From NCBI GenBank assembly GCA_937860175.1, contig CALMBJ010000196.1, positions 1 to 6,620 on the forward strand: a DNA stretch of 6,620 bases. The letters are read 5' to 3'. The position numbers were made by a program, and so were the translations under genes. The DNA comes from an uncultured Actinomycetes bacterium (lineage in GTDB: Bacteria; Actinomycetota; Actinomycetes; Nanopelagicales; Nanopelagicaceae). The notes under the pieces are model-generated. The model was not told where the DNA came from and did not search any database. It was given only the letters and a program-made list of their open reading frames with translations. Shown here one piece after another: positions 1-5,650 of the stretch (position 1 is the first letter of the stretch; each line of letters starts with the position of its first letter).

Positions 1-18
1 GATGTGTATAAGAGACAG
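1..18. other. Tn5/Nextera mosaic-end adapter (sequencing artefact)
   Basis: The first 18 bases, gatgtgtataagagacag, match the last 18 bases of the 19-bp Tn5 mosaic end used in Nextera tagmentation libraries. They sit exactly at the window edge and interrupt the hadB-like reading frame, which would otherwise continue. They are best read as untrimmed adapter at a contig end. A natural Tn5/IS50 end is unlikely, because the mosaic end is an engineered hybrid of the two natural ends and no transposase or other IS sequence is present. Confidence 0.95.
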
Positions 19-411
19 TTTAACAACCACCGCCTGAGAGGCTCCAAAAACCTGTACACCTACAGAGGTTGCACTGAGCTCAAGCGTTACCTGATTTCCC
101 TCATGCTTAACAATGGTTGCAGAGACAGTCAGATCTACCTTTTGATTAATCGGAACAATTACAGGTTTCATGAAGCGTCCTGAAAACTCTATGACCTGCT
201 GTGATCCGCCAGCCCATTCAGAAACATACTTGCCTACTAGTGCCATTGTTAACATTCCGTGGGCAATCACATCAGGAAGCCCAACTGCTTTTGCAAACTC
301 TTCATTTTGATGAATTGGGTTTTGATCTCCGCTTGCATCGGCGTACGCCTTCAGAATTGCGCGATCAAGGTAAAAGACTTTTTCTTCCAAGGCGGTACCC
401 ACTTTAATCAT
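19..411 (-). CDS. hadB: HadB-like MaoC dehydratase subunit, 3' end cut off
   Basis: This is the catalytic subunit of a (3R)-hydroxyacyl-ACP/CoA dehydratase of the MaoC hot-dog family, expected to act in the cytoplasm in fatty acid elongation. The visible 131 residues contain the hydratase signature DQNPIH (29-34). Its Asp29 and His34 have the same five-residue spacing as the catalytic pair of R-specific enoyl hydratases, and an AHGML segment follows at 50-54. The ATG at 411 overlaps the upstream subunit's stop as ATGA, and a GGTGGT stretch lies shortly before it. Family members are usually about 140 residues, so roughly ten C-terminal residues are missing. The frame runs into adapter at position 18, and any residues translated from there (LSLIHI) are artificial. 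The partner is the HadA-like subunit just upstream. The mycobacterial symbol is used by synteny; in a bacterium without mycolic acids the enzyme may serve general fatty acid synthesis. Confidence 0.9.
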
Positions 412-797
412 GCGCGAACCACCAATGTTGACCAGGTTGAAACAACTAAATCATTTGCTGAATGTAGATCTGATCGAACAGTTACAAACTCATTTCCCGA
501 TGAAATCTTGTAGCTTTCAATAGTTGAAGAGCACTTGAGTAAATCGCCAGCGACAAGTGGTCGCTTAATGTGAAAACGTTGATCGCCATGAACAACGCGG
601 CTCCAATCCAATCCAATTTCAGGGTTGGACAAGATCTCTTGAAATTGGTCGAGTGTGATTCGAATTGAAAAGGTTGGTGGAGCTACCGTCGTATTGGTCT
701 CTGCGATGACAGCACAAAAGGCATCTATTTGAGATTGTGTGACTGTTACTAACTCAGCACCTTCAAAGGTGCGCCCGACCGAATCGGGATTGAGCAT
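408..797 (-). CDS. hadA: HadA-like MaoC N-terminal-domain dehydratase subunit
   Basis: This is a 129-residue hot-dog protein like the non-catalytic, substrate-binding subunit of the HadAB dehydratase. The segment VVHGDQRFHIKRPLVAGDLL (near residues 71-90) is typical of the family, with the conserved VHG and the K-P-L-V-A-G-D turn. No D-x-N-x-x-H catalytic motif is present, as expected for HadA. I chose the ATG at 797 because its A is the last base of the rpmG TAA stop (TAATG), which suggests translational coupling, and because the protein then begins at the expected domain edge ([14 protein letters not shown]). A TTG at 833 would add 12 residues lying inside rpmG and is less likely. Its stop overlaps the hadB start by 4 nt. 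At 129 residues it is shorter than M. tuberculosis HadA (158), mainly through loss of the C-terminal tail. Confidence in the family is high; substrate chain length is unknown. Confidence 0.88.
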   Translation of the reverse strand: MLNPDSVGRTFEGAELVTVTQSQIDAFCAVIAETNTTVAPPTFSIRITLDQFQEILSNPEIGLDWSRVVHGDQRFHIKRPLVAGDLLKCSSTIESYKISSGNEFVTVRSDLHSANDLVVSTWSTLVVRA

Positions 798-967
798 TAG
801 CGAGTTTCGCGGTGAAGTGTTGAAGACTTGCAACGTGGACAGAACTTCTTCAGTTCCATACGGTCTGGATCGTTGCGGCGGTTCTTCTTTGTGATGTAGT
901 TACGCTCTTTGCAATCCACGCATGCCATGGTGATCTTTGGACGTACGTCCGCGCTCTTGCTTGCCAT
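797..967 (-). CDS. rpmG: 50S ribosomal protein bL33
   Basis: This short gene encodes 56 residues beginning [19 protein letters not shown] and ending STLHRETR. It is a clear bL33, a component of the large ribosomal subunit near the E site. It is the zinc-binding (C+) form: two Cys-x-x-Cys pairs, C16-x-x-C19 and C43-x-x-C46 (CPRC), build the zinc ribbon. The central [20 protein letters not shown] stretch is strongly family-like. An AAGGAG ribosome binding site lies 7 nt before the ATG. The gene follows tRNA-Met and is joined to hadA by a one-base stop/start overlap, the usual actinobacterial arrangement. Many actinobacteria also carry a Cys-free paralogue induced by zinc shortage; whether one exists here cannot be seen. 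Confidence 0.97.
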   Translation of the reverse strand: MASKSADVRPKITMACVDCKERNYITKKNRRNDPDRMELKKFCPRCKSSTLHRETR

Positions 968-974
968 GGTCTTA

Positions 975-980
975 CTCCTT
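975..980 (-). promoter_or_regulatory. ribosome binding site of rpmG
   Basis: AAGGAG lies 7 nt upstream of the rpmG ATG, a near-ideal Shine-Dalgarno sequence and spacing. It fixes the bL33 start at 967. Confidence 0.85.
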
Positions 981-1000
981 CAGTCGATTACGAGAGGCTT

Positions 1001-1029
1001 AGGTTACCCGAGCCTGCACGTTGCGCGAA
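1001..1029 (-). promoter_or_regulatory. possible promoter for rpmG-hadA-hadB
   Basis: Between tRNA-Met and rpmG, TTCGCG (1024-1029) and TAACCT (1001-1006) are separated by 17 nt. The second hexamer fits the loose actinobacterial TAnnnT -10 pattern, but the first matches the -35 consensus poorly. Cotranscription with the tRNAs is equally possible. This is a weak call from pattern alone. Confidence 0.25.
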
Positions 1030-1049
1030 ATTCACGCGTGTGGAACTAG

Positions 1050-1123
1050 TAGCGGAGGCGGGATTTGAACCCACGACACAGCGATTATGAGCCGCTTGCT
1101 CTACCAAGCTGAGCTACCCCGCC
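1050..1123 (-). tRNA. tRNA-Met (CAU), elongator type
   Basis: A complete 74-nt cloverleaf can be folded by eye. The 7-bp acceptor stem pairs GGCGGGG with CTCCGCT (including G-U pairs), with discriminator A. The D arm is GCTC/GAGC, the anticodon stem AGCGG/TCGCT with loop CTCATAA (anticodon CAU), and the T arm GTGGG-TTCAAAT-CCCGC. No CCA is encoded. The acceptor opens with a G-U pair, not the C-A mismatch of initiators, and the anticodon stem lacks three consecutive G-C pairs, so this is not tRNA-fMet. A lysidine-modified tRNA-Ile2 also carries CAU in DNA, but the position next to tRNA-Thr and rpmG matches metT of other actinobacteria. Confidence 0.92.
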
Positions 1124-1174
1124 AAGGGTTGTGCGTTAGAAAGTTAGGGACCTCTTGGTGAAGGACCTCTTTCG

Positions 1175-1247
1175 AGCCCCCCACCGGAATCGAACCGGTG
1201 ACCTTTTCCTTACCATGGAAACACTCTACCGACTGAGCTAGGGGGGC
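1175..1247 (-). tRNA. tRNA-Thr (GGU)
   Basis: A complete 73-nt cloverleaf is visible. The acceptor stem pairs GCCCCCC with GGGGGGC and the discriminator is U. The D arm is GCTC/GAGT, the anticodon stem TTTCC/GGAAA with loop ATGGTAA (anticodon GGU), and the T arm ACCGG-TTCGATT-CCGGT. No CCA is encoded. It lies 51 nt upstream of tRNA-Met on the same strand, so the two are probably cotranscribed. This is the standard actinobacterial thrT-metT-rpmG cluster. Confidence 0.96.
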
Positions 1248-1301
1248 GTTGATCGAGTGCTGAGCCTACCTTCTAACTTCCACTTTGGAAAAATTGCCTA
1301 C
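1248..1301 (-). promoter_or_regulatory. likely promoter region of the tRNA-Thr/tRNA-Met cluster
   Basis: This 54-nt gap must hold the tRNA promoter unless the tRNAs are read through from the oxidoreductase gene. Two candidate -10 elements are visible on the minus strand. TAGGCT (1263-1268) lies 15 nt from the tRNA 5' end and fits TAnnnT. TATAAG (1301-1306) overlaps the preceding gene's end. Neither has a convincing -35. A 5-bp hairpin, TTCCA-AAG-TGGAA in minus-strand sense (1278-1290), also lies here without a following T run. Confidence 0.3.
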
Positions 1302-2252
1302 TTATAGCGCGGGATTTAGCGTGATTTTGCCCGTTGTTTCGCGGCTAAGCATCGCCTTGTGAGCCTTGCTTGCTTCGCTCAGACCATAAGTCGCACCAAT
1401 TACCGGCTTCAACTTTCCTTCAACAACAAGGGCAAAGAGTTGTTCGATGACATCGTTCATTAACTCTTTTTTGCCGAAGCAATGTGACAACCAAAATCCT
1501 GTGATTGTCTTGCTGCCACCCATAAGAGATGCTGGCTGAATCATCGTAGGCGCAACACGTGATGCCATGCCATATGTAATCAAGCGACCGAATGGCGCAA
1601 GGATTTCGAGGCTGTCATCAAATGTCTTTCCGCCAACCATTTCAAGAATTAAGTTAACACGCTTGCCGCCGTTGGCCGCTTTGATGGTCTCGCCCAAGTT
1701 CTCATGTGTTGCTTCAACAACTACATCTGCACCAAGTGATGTTGCAAGAGCGCGCTTACCTTCTGAAGAAGCAACTGCGATTACCTTTGCTCCCCACATC
1801 TTTGCCAACTGAATTGCGATTGTTCCGACTCCACCAGCAGCTGCATGTACTACAACTGTTTCTCCTGGCTTCACGTGGCCAACTGTTTTCAAAATGTGCC
1901 ACGCAGTTGATCCTTGAACTAACATGCAAAGTGCTTGCTCATCTGAAACGCCAGCTGGAATTGGAATCATGGTTGAAGCATGAGTGATTGCCTTTTGCGC
2001 ATATCCTCCGCCATCAACTGGTGCTAAAACGCGAATACCCTTTGAGGTTGTTCCAACTACTTCGATACCTGGCACCAAAGGTAGCTTCTGTGCAGACAGG
2101 TATGAGTTCTCTGTTTGGTGTGTATCTGCATAGTTGATTCCGATTGCAGTTACATCAATAAGTTCAAAACCCTCTGCAGCCTTAGGATCTTCAAGATCTA
2201 CGAGGTGCATGACATCTGGACCACCAAATTCGGTGATCTGAATTGCTTTCAT
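1302..2252 (-). CDS. zinc-independent quinone oxidoreductase-like MDR protein
   Basis: This 316-residue cytoplasmic protein belongs to the medium-chain dehydrogenase/reductase superfamily, quinone oxidoreductase (QOR) branch. It is predicted to reduce quinones, enones or similar carbonyls with NADPH. The N-terminal GroES-like domain (about 1-125) contains GINYAD (38-43) and PGIEVVG (61-67). The Rossmann domain has AAAGGVG (137-143), and a following SSEGK (162-166) could contact the NADP 2'-phosphate. The structural-zinc cysteine cluster and the catalytic zinc ligands of alcohol dehydrogenases are absent. The C-terminus TGKITLNP is family-typical, so the gene is full length. A GGGAG site lies only 2 nt before the ATG, closer than usual. 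The gene starts 19 nt after the stop of the sugar permease gene and probably shares its transcript, although a functional link to sugar uptake is not obvious. The exact substrate cannot be assigned. Confidence 0.87.
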   Translation of the reverse strand: MKAIQITEFGGPDVMHLVDLEDPKAAEGFELIDVTAIGINYADTHQTENSYLSAQKLPLVPGIEVVGTTSKGIRVLAPVDGGGYAQKAITHASTMIPIPAGVSDEQALCMLVQGSTAWHILKTVGHVKPGETVVVHAAAGGVGTIAIQLAKMWGAKVIAVASSEGKRALATSLGADVVVEATHENLGETIKAANGGKRVNLILEMVGGKTFDDSLEILAPFGRLITYGMASRVAPTMIQPASLMGGSKTITGFWLSHCFGKKELMNDVIEQLFALVVEGKLKPVIGATYGLSEASKAHKAMLSRETTGKITLNPAL

Positions 2253-2271
2253 TTCTCCCAGCTTTCTTAAA

Positions 2272-3168
2272 TTAGCCCTTAGTTGAGCCGAGTGTTAGGC
2301 CTGAAACAAACTGCTTACGCAGTAAGAAGAAGACGATAAGGGTTGGCAAGGCTGCGATAGTTGCACCAGCTGCCAAGAGGTTGTAATCCGTTACAAATTC
2401 GCCCTGCAGTCGACCAAGGGCAGAGGTAATCGGTCGTTTTGAATCCGAAGACATAAGCACCAGTGCCCAGAAGAAGTCGTTGTAAATCCATGTCGTCATA
2501 AGTACACCCAATGATGCAAGTGCTGGACGAAGTAAAGGCAACATCACCTTGGTGTAGTGAGTAAAGACGCTAGCGCCATCAACCATTGCTGACTCGCTAA
2601 TCTCCTTTGGAACAGTCTTCATGTAGCTAGATAGAACAAATGTTGCAAAGCCCATCTGGAATGCTACGTGAATCAAAACAACACCCCATGGTGAGTCATA
2701 CAAGATTCTTGGCATTCCTACTGCTTTACCTAGAGATACGTACATCTTGAAGACCGGGATGAAAACTAGCTGGGCAGGCAAAAGGTTTCCTGCTGTGAAA
2801 AGTAGAAGTAATGAGACATTCCACTTAAATGAATAACGGCTCACTACAAATGCAATCAAAGAGCCAAAGAATAAAGTTAGGAAAACAGCAGGAACTGTAA
2901 TTAGTGCTGTATTCCAGAAATACAGCGGCAGATCCATGCGAGAAATTGCTTGGCTGTAATTATCAAAGTTCAAAGTCTCTGGAATTGAGAACAAGCCGTT
3001 TGCGCGAACATCTTTGTATGGACGCAATGAGGTCCAGATTGTCCAAGCGATTGGAAAGATCCAAACAAGTGCGAATATGCCAATAAAGACAGAGATGAAG
3101 CGGTCTTTGATCTTCTGCTTATTCTTGTACTTAGCAGCAGCTTGTGCGAGTTGTAGATCTACGCTCAT
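2272..3168 (-). CDS. carbohydrate ABC transporter permease 2 (CUT1, MalG-like)
   Basis: This 298-residue inner-membrane permease resembles MalG-type subunits of CUT1 sugar importers. About six hydrophobic helices are visible, starting near 24-46 and 86-110. The cytoplasmic EAA loop that docks on the ATPase appears as ESAMVDGAS (192-200), followed by KVMLPLLRPALAS. The N-terminal IFPIAWTIWTSLRP and the 'LPAQLVFIPVFKMYVSLG' type segment are typical of the family. Its ATG overlaps the stop of permease 1 by 4 nt (ATGA), implying coupled translation and equimolar assembly of the heterodimer. It needs the binding lipoprotein and an ATPase, and the ATPase is not encoded nearby. The sugar is not predictable from the permease alone. 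Confidence 0.93.
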   Translation of the reverse strand: MSVDLQLAQAAAKYKNKQKIKDRFISVFIGIFALVWIFPIAWTIWTSLRPYKDVRANGLFSIPETLNFDNYSQAISRMDLPLYFWNTALITVPAVFLTLFFGSLIAFVVSRYSFKWNVSLLLLFTAGNLLPAQLVFIPVFKMYVSLGKAVGMPRILYDSPWGVVLIHVAFQMGFATFVLSSYMKTVPKEISESAMVDGASVFTHYTKVMLPLLRPALASLGVLMTTWIYNDFFWALVLMSSDSKRPITSALGRLQGEFVTDYNLLAAGATIAALPTLIVFFLLRKQFVSGLTLGSTKG

Positions 3169-4079
3169 TGGACATCACTCTTAAAGGTTGTGCGTAGGTA
3201 CGCAATGATTGGGCCGATTGAAAGTACAAAGAGAATCACAGCGTAAGCCGCACCCTTCATGGATGCCCCCTCGCCTGCAATGTTCTGGAATACCAAGGTA
3301 CCTAGAATTGGGAATCCTGCCGATGAGCCATAAATGATGTAAACAATGTCGAATGCACGCAGAGATTCGATAATCGTAATCACGATAACGATGATGTTTA
3401 CCGGCTTCATTGAAGGGAAAATAACCTTCTTGAAGGTCTGCCACTCCGTTGCGCCATCAAGGGAGGCTGCTTCACGTAGCGCTGAATCAACTGACTTAAG
3501 GCCAGCTAAGTACAAAAGCATGATGTAACCGATGTGTCGCCAAGAGGCGATGGTCAAAATTACATAGATATTGATGTCGTAATTTCCAAAAAATGAGATC
3601 GCATTATCGATATCGCGTCCGAAGAGACCATTAACAAAGCCATCTGGGCGCAGTAAAAAGTTCCAAATGATTCCTGTTACCGCCAATGAGAGCACAACTG
3701 GAAGGTAGTAAGCGGTTTCATAAAACTTATGTCCACGGATCTGACGATCAATTTGATAAGCAAGCAAAATTCCAAGTGGGGTTGCGATTAATCCGAACCA
3801 ACCAAGCCAAATGATGTTGTTCCTTAACGCTTCCCAGAAAGCTGGGGTATCAAAGAAAATATTTTTATAGTTAGCAAGTCCAGCCCATTTAATTCGGCTG
3901 ATTGAAATACCTGACCAGTATGTAAAGGACAGCAGAATTGTTAAAACCGCTGGAATCCATACAAGCAATAAATGAAAGAAAAGTGGAATTCCAACGAAGG
4001 CACTGAGTGTCGTGCGATCTGCCTTGGAAAAGGCTCGACGGCGAGAGACCTTAGTGATGTCTTTCGCCGTCGAGCTCAT
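3165..4079 (-). CDS. carbohydrate ABC transporter permease 1 (CUT1, MalF/UgpA-like)
   Basis: This 304-residue inner-membrane protein is the first permease of the sugar importer. Hydrophobic helices begin near residues 28-52, 86-108, 120-144, 170-194, 226-250 and 276-296. The EAA loop is intact as EAASLDGATEWQTF (203-216) followed by the conserved I-x-P (VIFPSMKP). The start at 4079 is supported by AGGG 8 nt upstream. The basic N-terminus (SRRRAFSKADR) sits on the cytoplasmic side, as in relatives without the extra MalF helices and large periplasmic loop. It follows the binding-protein gene after a 57-nt spacer carrying a possible hairpin, and overlaps permease 2 by 4 nt. Confidence 0.93.
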   Translation of the reverse strand: MSSTAKDITKVSRRRAFSKADRTTLSAFVGIPLFFHLLLVWIPAVLTILLSFTYWSGISISRIKWAGLANYKNIFFDTPAFWEALRNNIIWLGWFGLIATPLGILLAYQIDRQIRGHKFYETAYYLPVVLSLAVTGIIWNFLLRPDGFVNGLFGRDIDNAISFFGNYDINIYVILTIASWRHIGYIMLLYLAGLKSVDSALREAASLDGATEWQTFKKVIFPSMKPVNIIVIVITIIESLRAFDIVYIIYGSSAGFPILGTLVFQNIAGEGASMKGAAYAVILFVLSIGPIIAYLRTTFKSDVQ

Positions 4080-4100
4080 ACTTATAACCCTATCTCTTAT

Positions 4101-4129
4101 TTAATCTTTCTGTTAATTGTTTAGATTAA
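4101..4129 (-). promoter_or_regulatory. inverted repeat between binding-protein and permease genes
   Basis: A perfect 7-bp inverted repeat, TTAATCT...AGATTAA with a 15-nt loop, lies in the 57-nt spacer just after the binding-protein stop. A further AGATTAA copy on the plus strand overlaps the stop codon (4134-4140). The stem is A+T-rich and has no T run, so it is a weak terminator at best. It could act as an RNA-processing or stability element that keeps binding-protein mRNA above permease mRNA, as known for other binding-protein operons. That role is inference. Confidence 0.35.
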
Positions 4130-4136
4130 GCAAAGA

Positions 4137-5453
4137 TTAAGCTAGAGGAGGTAGTGCATCCCACTGTGACTGCAAAGTATCTTGGATCTTTGCAATGTCC
4201 TTTGGATTCTTGAACCATGACTGGATTGCTGGACCAACAACTGGACCTGCAAAGTCTGGACGAGTATCGCGATCAAGGAACTGAGTGATGTACTTAGCTT
4301 CAGCCATAACAGCAAGCTGTTCCTTCTGGAATGGATCGTATGAAGATGTGTCCTGACCCTTGTTCGCAGATGTCATCGGAATTGGTAGTCCGTTTGCATC
4401 CTTCGCGCCAAGAATTGCGTTTACGCCTTCGATATCTCCAGCAAACTTCAAGAAGTCTGCTCCACCCTCGTTGTTTGTACCGTTTGCAGCTACGCAGTAG
4501 CCATCAATTGGTGCATCGATTGTGTCGCGACCGTTAGCTGGGTTGATTTCTGGGAATGGAATGATTGAAAGATCTAGGTAGTCAGCCTCTGACTGCTCCT
4601 TGAAGTTTCCGCCGAACCATGAACCCATAAGCATTGATCCAGCCTTCTTCTGTAGAAGAAGCTGCATAGCTCCATCCCACTCGAGATCTAGAACGTTTGT
4701 GTTCATGTAAGGAATCAATTGCTCCCAGTATGTGAATACTTCTGTGACCTTTGCATCTGTCCACTTTTCGCGGCCAGCAAGAAGGTCAACGTGGAACTGG
4801 TATCCGTTGATACGTGCGTTAAGGATGTCGAATGTTCCCATTGCTTCCCAGCCGCCCTTATTTCCAGCAGCGAAACCAATTAGACCCTTCTTCTTCATTC
4901 CATCAAGCATCTTTAGGAATTCATCCCAGTTTGTTACGTTGTCAGCATTTAGGCCGAGCTCTTGGAACATTGACTTACGGAAGTGAAGACCCCATGGGTA
5001 CCAAGATCTTGGAACAAAGTACTGCTTGCCATCAAGACCAGTTGATGCAATCTTGTAGCTCTCTGCGTACTGATCGCCAATTGTGTCCCATACGCCAGTT
5101 AGATCTGCAAGCAGACCCTGCTCTGCGAAGAACTGCATGCGGTATCCAGCCATCCACTCAAATGCATCATCAGGTGTTCCCTGTAGATACTGTGAGAGGT
5201 TGTTCTGGAACGCGTTTGACTCAGTTGCGTTGTACTTAACTTCGTTGCCTGTCTTTGCTGTGTACGCAGCAAGCAAAGCTTCGTTTTGTGCTGTTGGGCC
5301 TGCATCAACAGAGCGAGCTCCGTATGCAAGTGGACCAGTAGCGCCTGAACCGCAACCTGCAAGTAGTGATCCACCTGCTGCGATTCCTAAACCACCAACT
5401 GCAGCACCCTTAAGTACTGAGCGGCGGGAAATGCCATTATTTAGATCTGACAT
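4137..5453 (-). CDS. Tat-exported sugar-binding lipoprotein of an ABC transporter
   Basis: This 438-residue extracellular solute-binding protein (family 1, MalE-like) is predicted to capture a carbohydrate and deliver it to the two downstream permeases. The signal peptide has a twin-arginine motif, SRRSVLK (R10-R11), a small-residue hydrophobic stretch, and a lipobox LLAGC with the lipidated Cys34. This implies export of the folded protein by Tat and anchoring to the outer face of the membrane. The mature part has many aromatic residues (SWYPWGLHFRKSMF near 150-163, MAGYRMQFFAEQGLLADLT near 101-119), typical of CUT1 binding proteins. Two adjacent ATGs (5456 and 5453) are possible. AAAGGG lies 3 nt from the first and 6 nt from the second, so the second is preferred. 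It is the first gene of the operon, which suits a component needed in excess. The ligand is unknown. Confidence 0.92.
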   Translation of the reverse strand: MSDLNNGISRRSVLKGAAVGGLGIAAGGSLLAGCGSGATGPLAYGARSVDAGPTAQNEALLAAYTAKTGNEVKYNATESNAFQNNLSQYLQGTPDDAFEWMAGYRMQFFAEQGLLADLTGVWDTIGDQYAESYKIASTGLDGKQYFVPRSWYPWGLHFRKSMFQELGLNADNVTNWDEFLKMLDGMKKKGLIGFAAGNKGGWEAMGTFDILNARINGYQFHVDLLAGREKWTDAKVTEVFTYWEQLIPYMNTNVLDLEWDGAMQLLLQKKAGSMLMGSWFGGNFKEQSEADYLDLSIIPFPEINPANGRDTIDAPIDGYCVAANGTNNEGGADFLKFAGDIEGVNAILGAKDANGLPIPMTSANKGQDTSSYDPFQKEQLAVMAEAKYITQFLDRDTRPDFAGPVVGPAIQSWFKNPKDIAKIQDTLQSQWDALPPLA

Positions 5454-5491
5454 CATTGTCCCTTTCGGATATGTGTTGCCTATTAATTGAG

Positions 5492-5501
5492 CCTTCGAAG
5501 G
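5492..5501. promoter_or_regulatory. palindrome with central CG upstream of the sugar operon (candidate operator)
   Basis: CCTTCGAAGG is a perfect 10-bp palindrome about 40 nt before the start of the sugar-binding protein gene. A central CG and this location are typical of LacI-family operators that control sugar operons in actinobacteria. It does not extend beyond 10 bp, no regulator gene is in the window, and no clear -35/-10 pair was found nearby, so it remains a candidate only. Confidence 0.3.
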
Positions 5502-5631
5502 TCATTGGGTTTTGAGGGGTCAAATCCCTTGGACTTAAGGAAATGTACGCCTGGGCAGGCTCAATAGATAGGAAGTTCAGGTAACAAAAAGGTCACGTTT
5601 GAGGCGGAATAAGCGTGAAATTCCCGCAATT

Positions 5632-5649
5632 ACCCCCAAACAAGAGGGT
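5632..5649 (-). terminator. possible terminator hairpin after the thioredoxin-like gene
   Basis: One nucleotide after the thioredoxin stop, minus-strand ACCCTC-TTGTTT-GGGGGT folds into a 6-bp stem (one T-G pair) with a 6-nt loop. The plus-strand version has a C-A mismatch, so the structure favours minus-strand RNA. No T run follows, as is common for actinobacterial hairpins. A second bulged stem (GCGGAAT/ATTCCCGC, 5604-5627) lies just downstream and may contribute. Confidence 0.4.
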
Positions 5650-5650
5650 C

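Noticed and set aside
1..18. A natural Tn5/IS50 transposon end
   Set aside because: The sequence is the engineered mosaic end, it lies exactly at the edge, and no transposase or target duplication is visible.
201..513. Plus-strand open frames opposite hadA and hadB
   Set aside because: They overlap two well-supported minus-strand genes and show no family features.
795..833. A longer HadA-like protein starting at TTG 833
   Set aside because: The 12 added residues lie inside rpmG in another frame, and the ATG at 797 is coupled to the rpmG stop (TAATG) and fits the domain boundary.
1278..1290. Hairpin TTCCA-AAG-TGGAA as a terminator of the oxidoreductase gene
   Set aside because: Only a 5-bp stem with a tight loop and no T run in the minus-strand RNA; too weak to list as a terminator.
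1567..1987. Plus-strand open frames opposite the oxidoreductase gene
   Set aside because: Leucine- and glutamine-rich translations without domains; explained by the codon pattern of the minus-strand gene.
4832..5490. Long plus-strand open frames opposite the sugar-binding protein gene
   Set aside because: They are antisense shadows of a well-supported gene, with low-complexity composition and no recognisable domain.
5457..5650. A defined -35/-10 promoter for the sugar operon
   Set aside because: TTGACC, TACATT, TATCTA and TTAATA elements occur, but no pair has suitable spacing, so no promoter is called.
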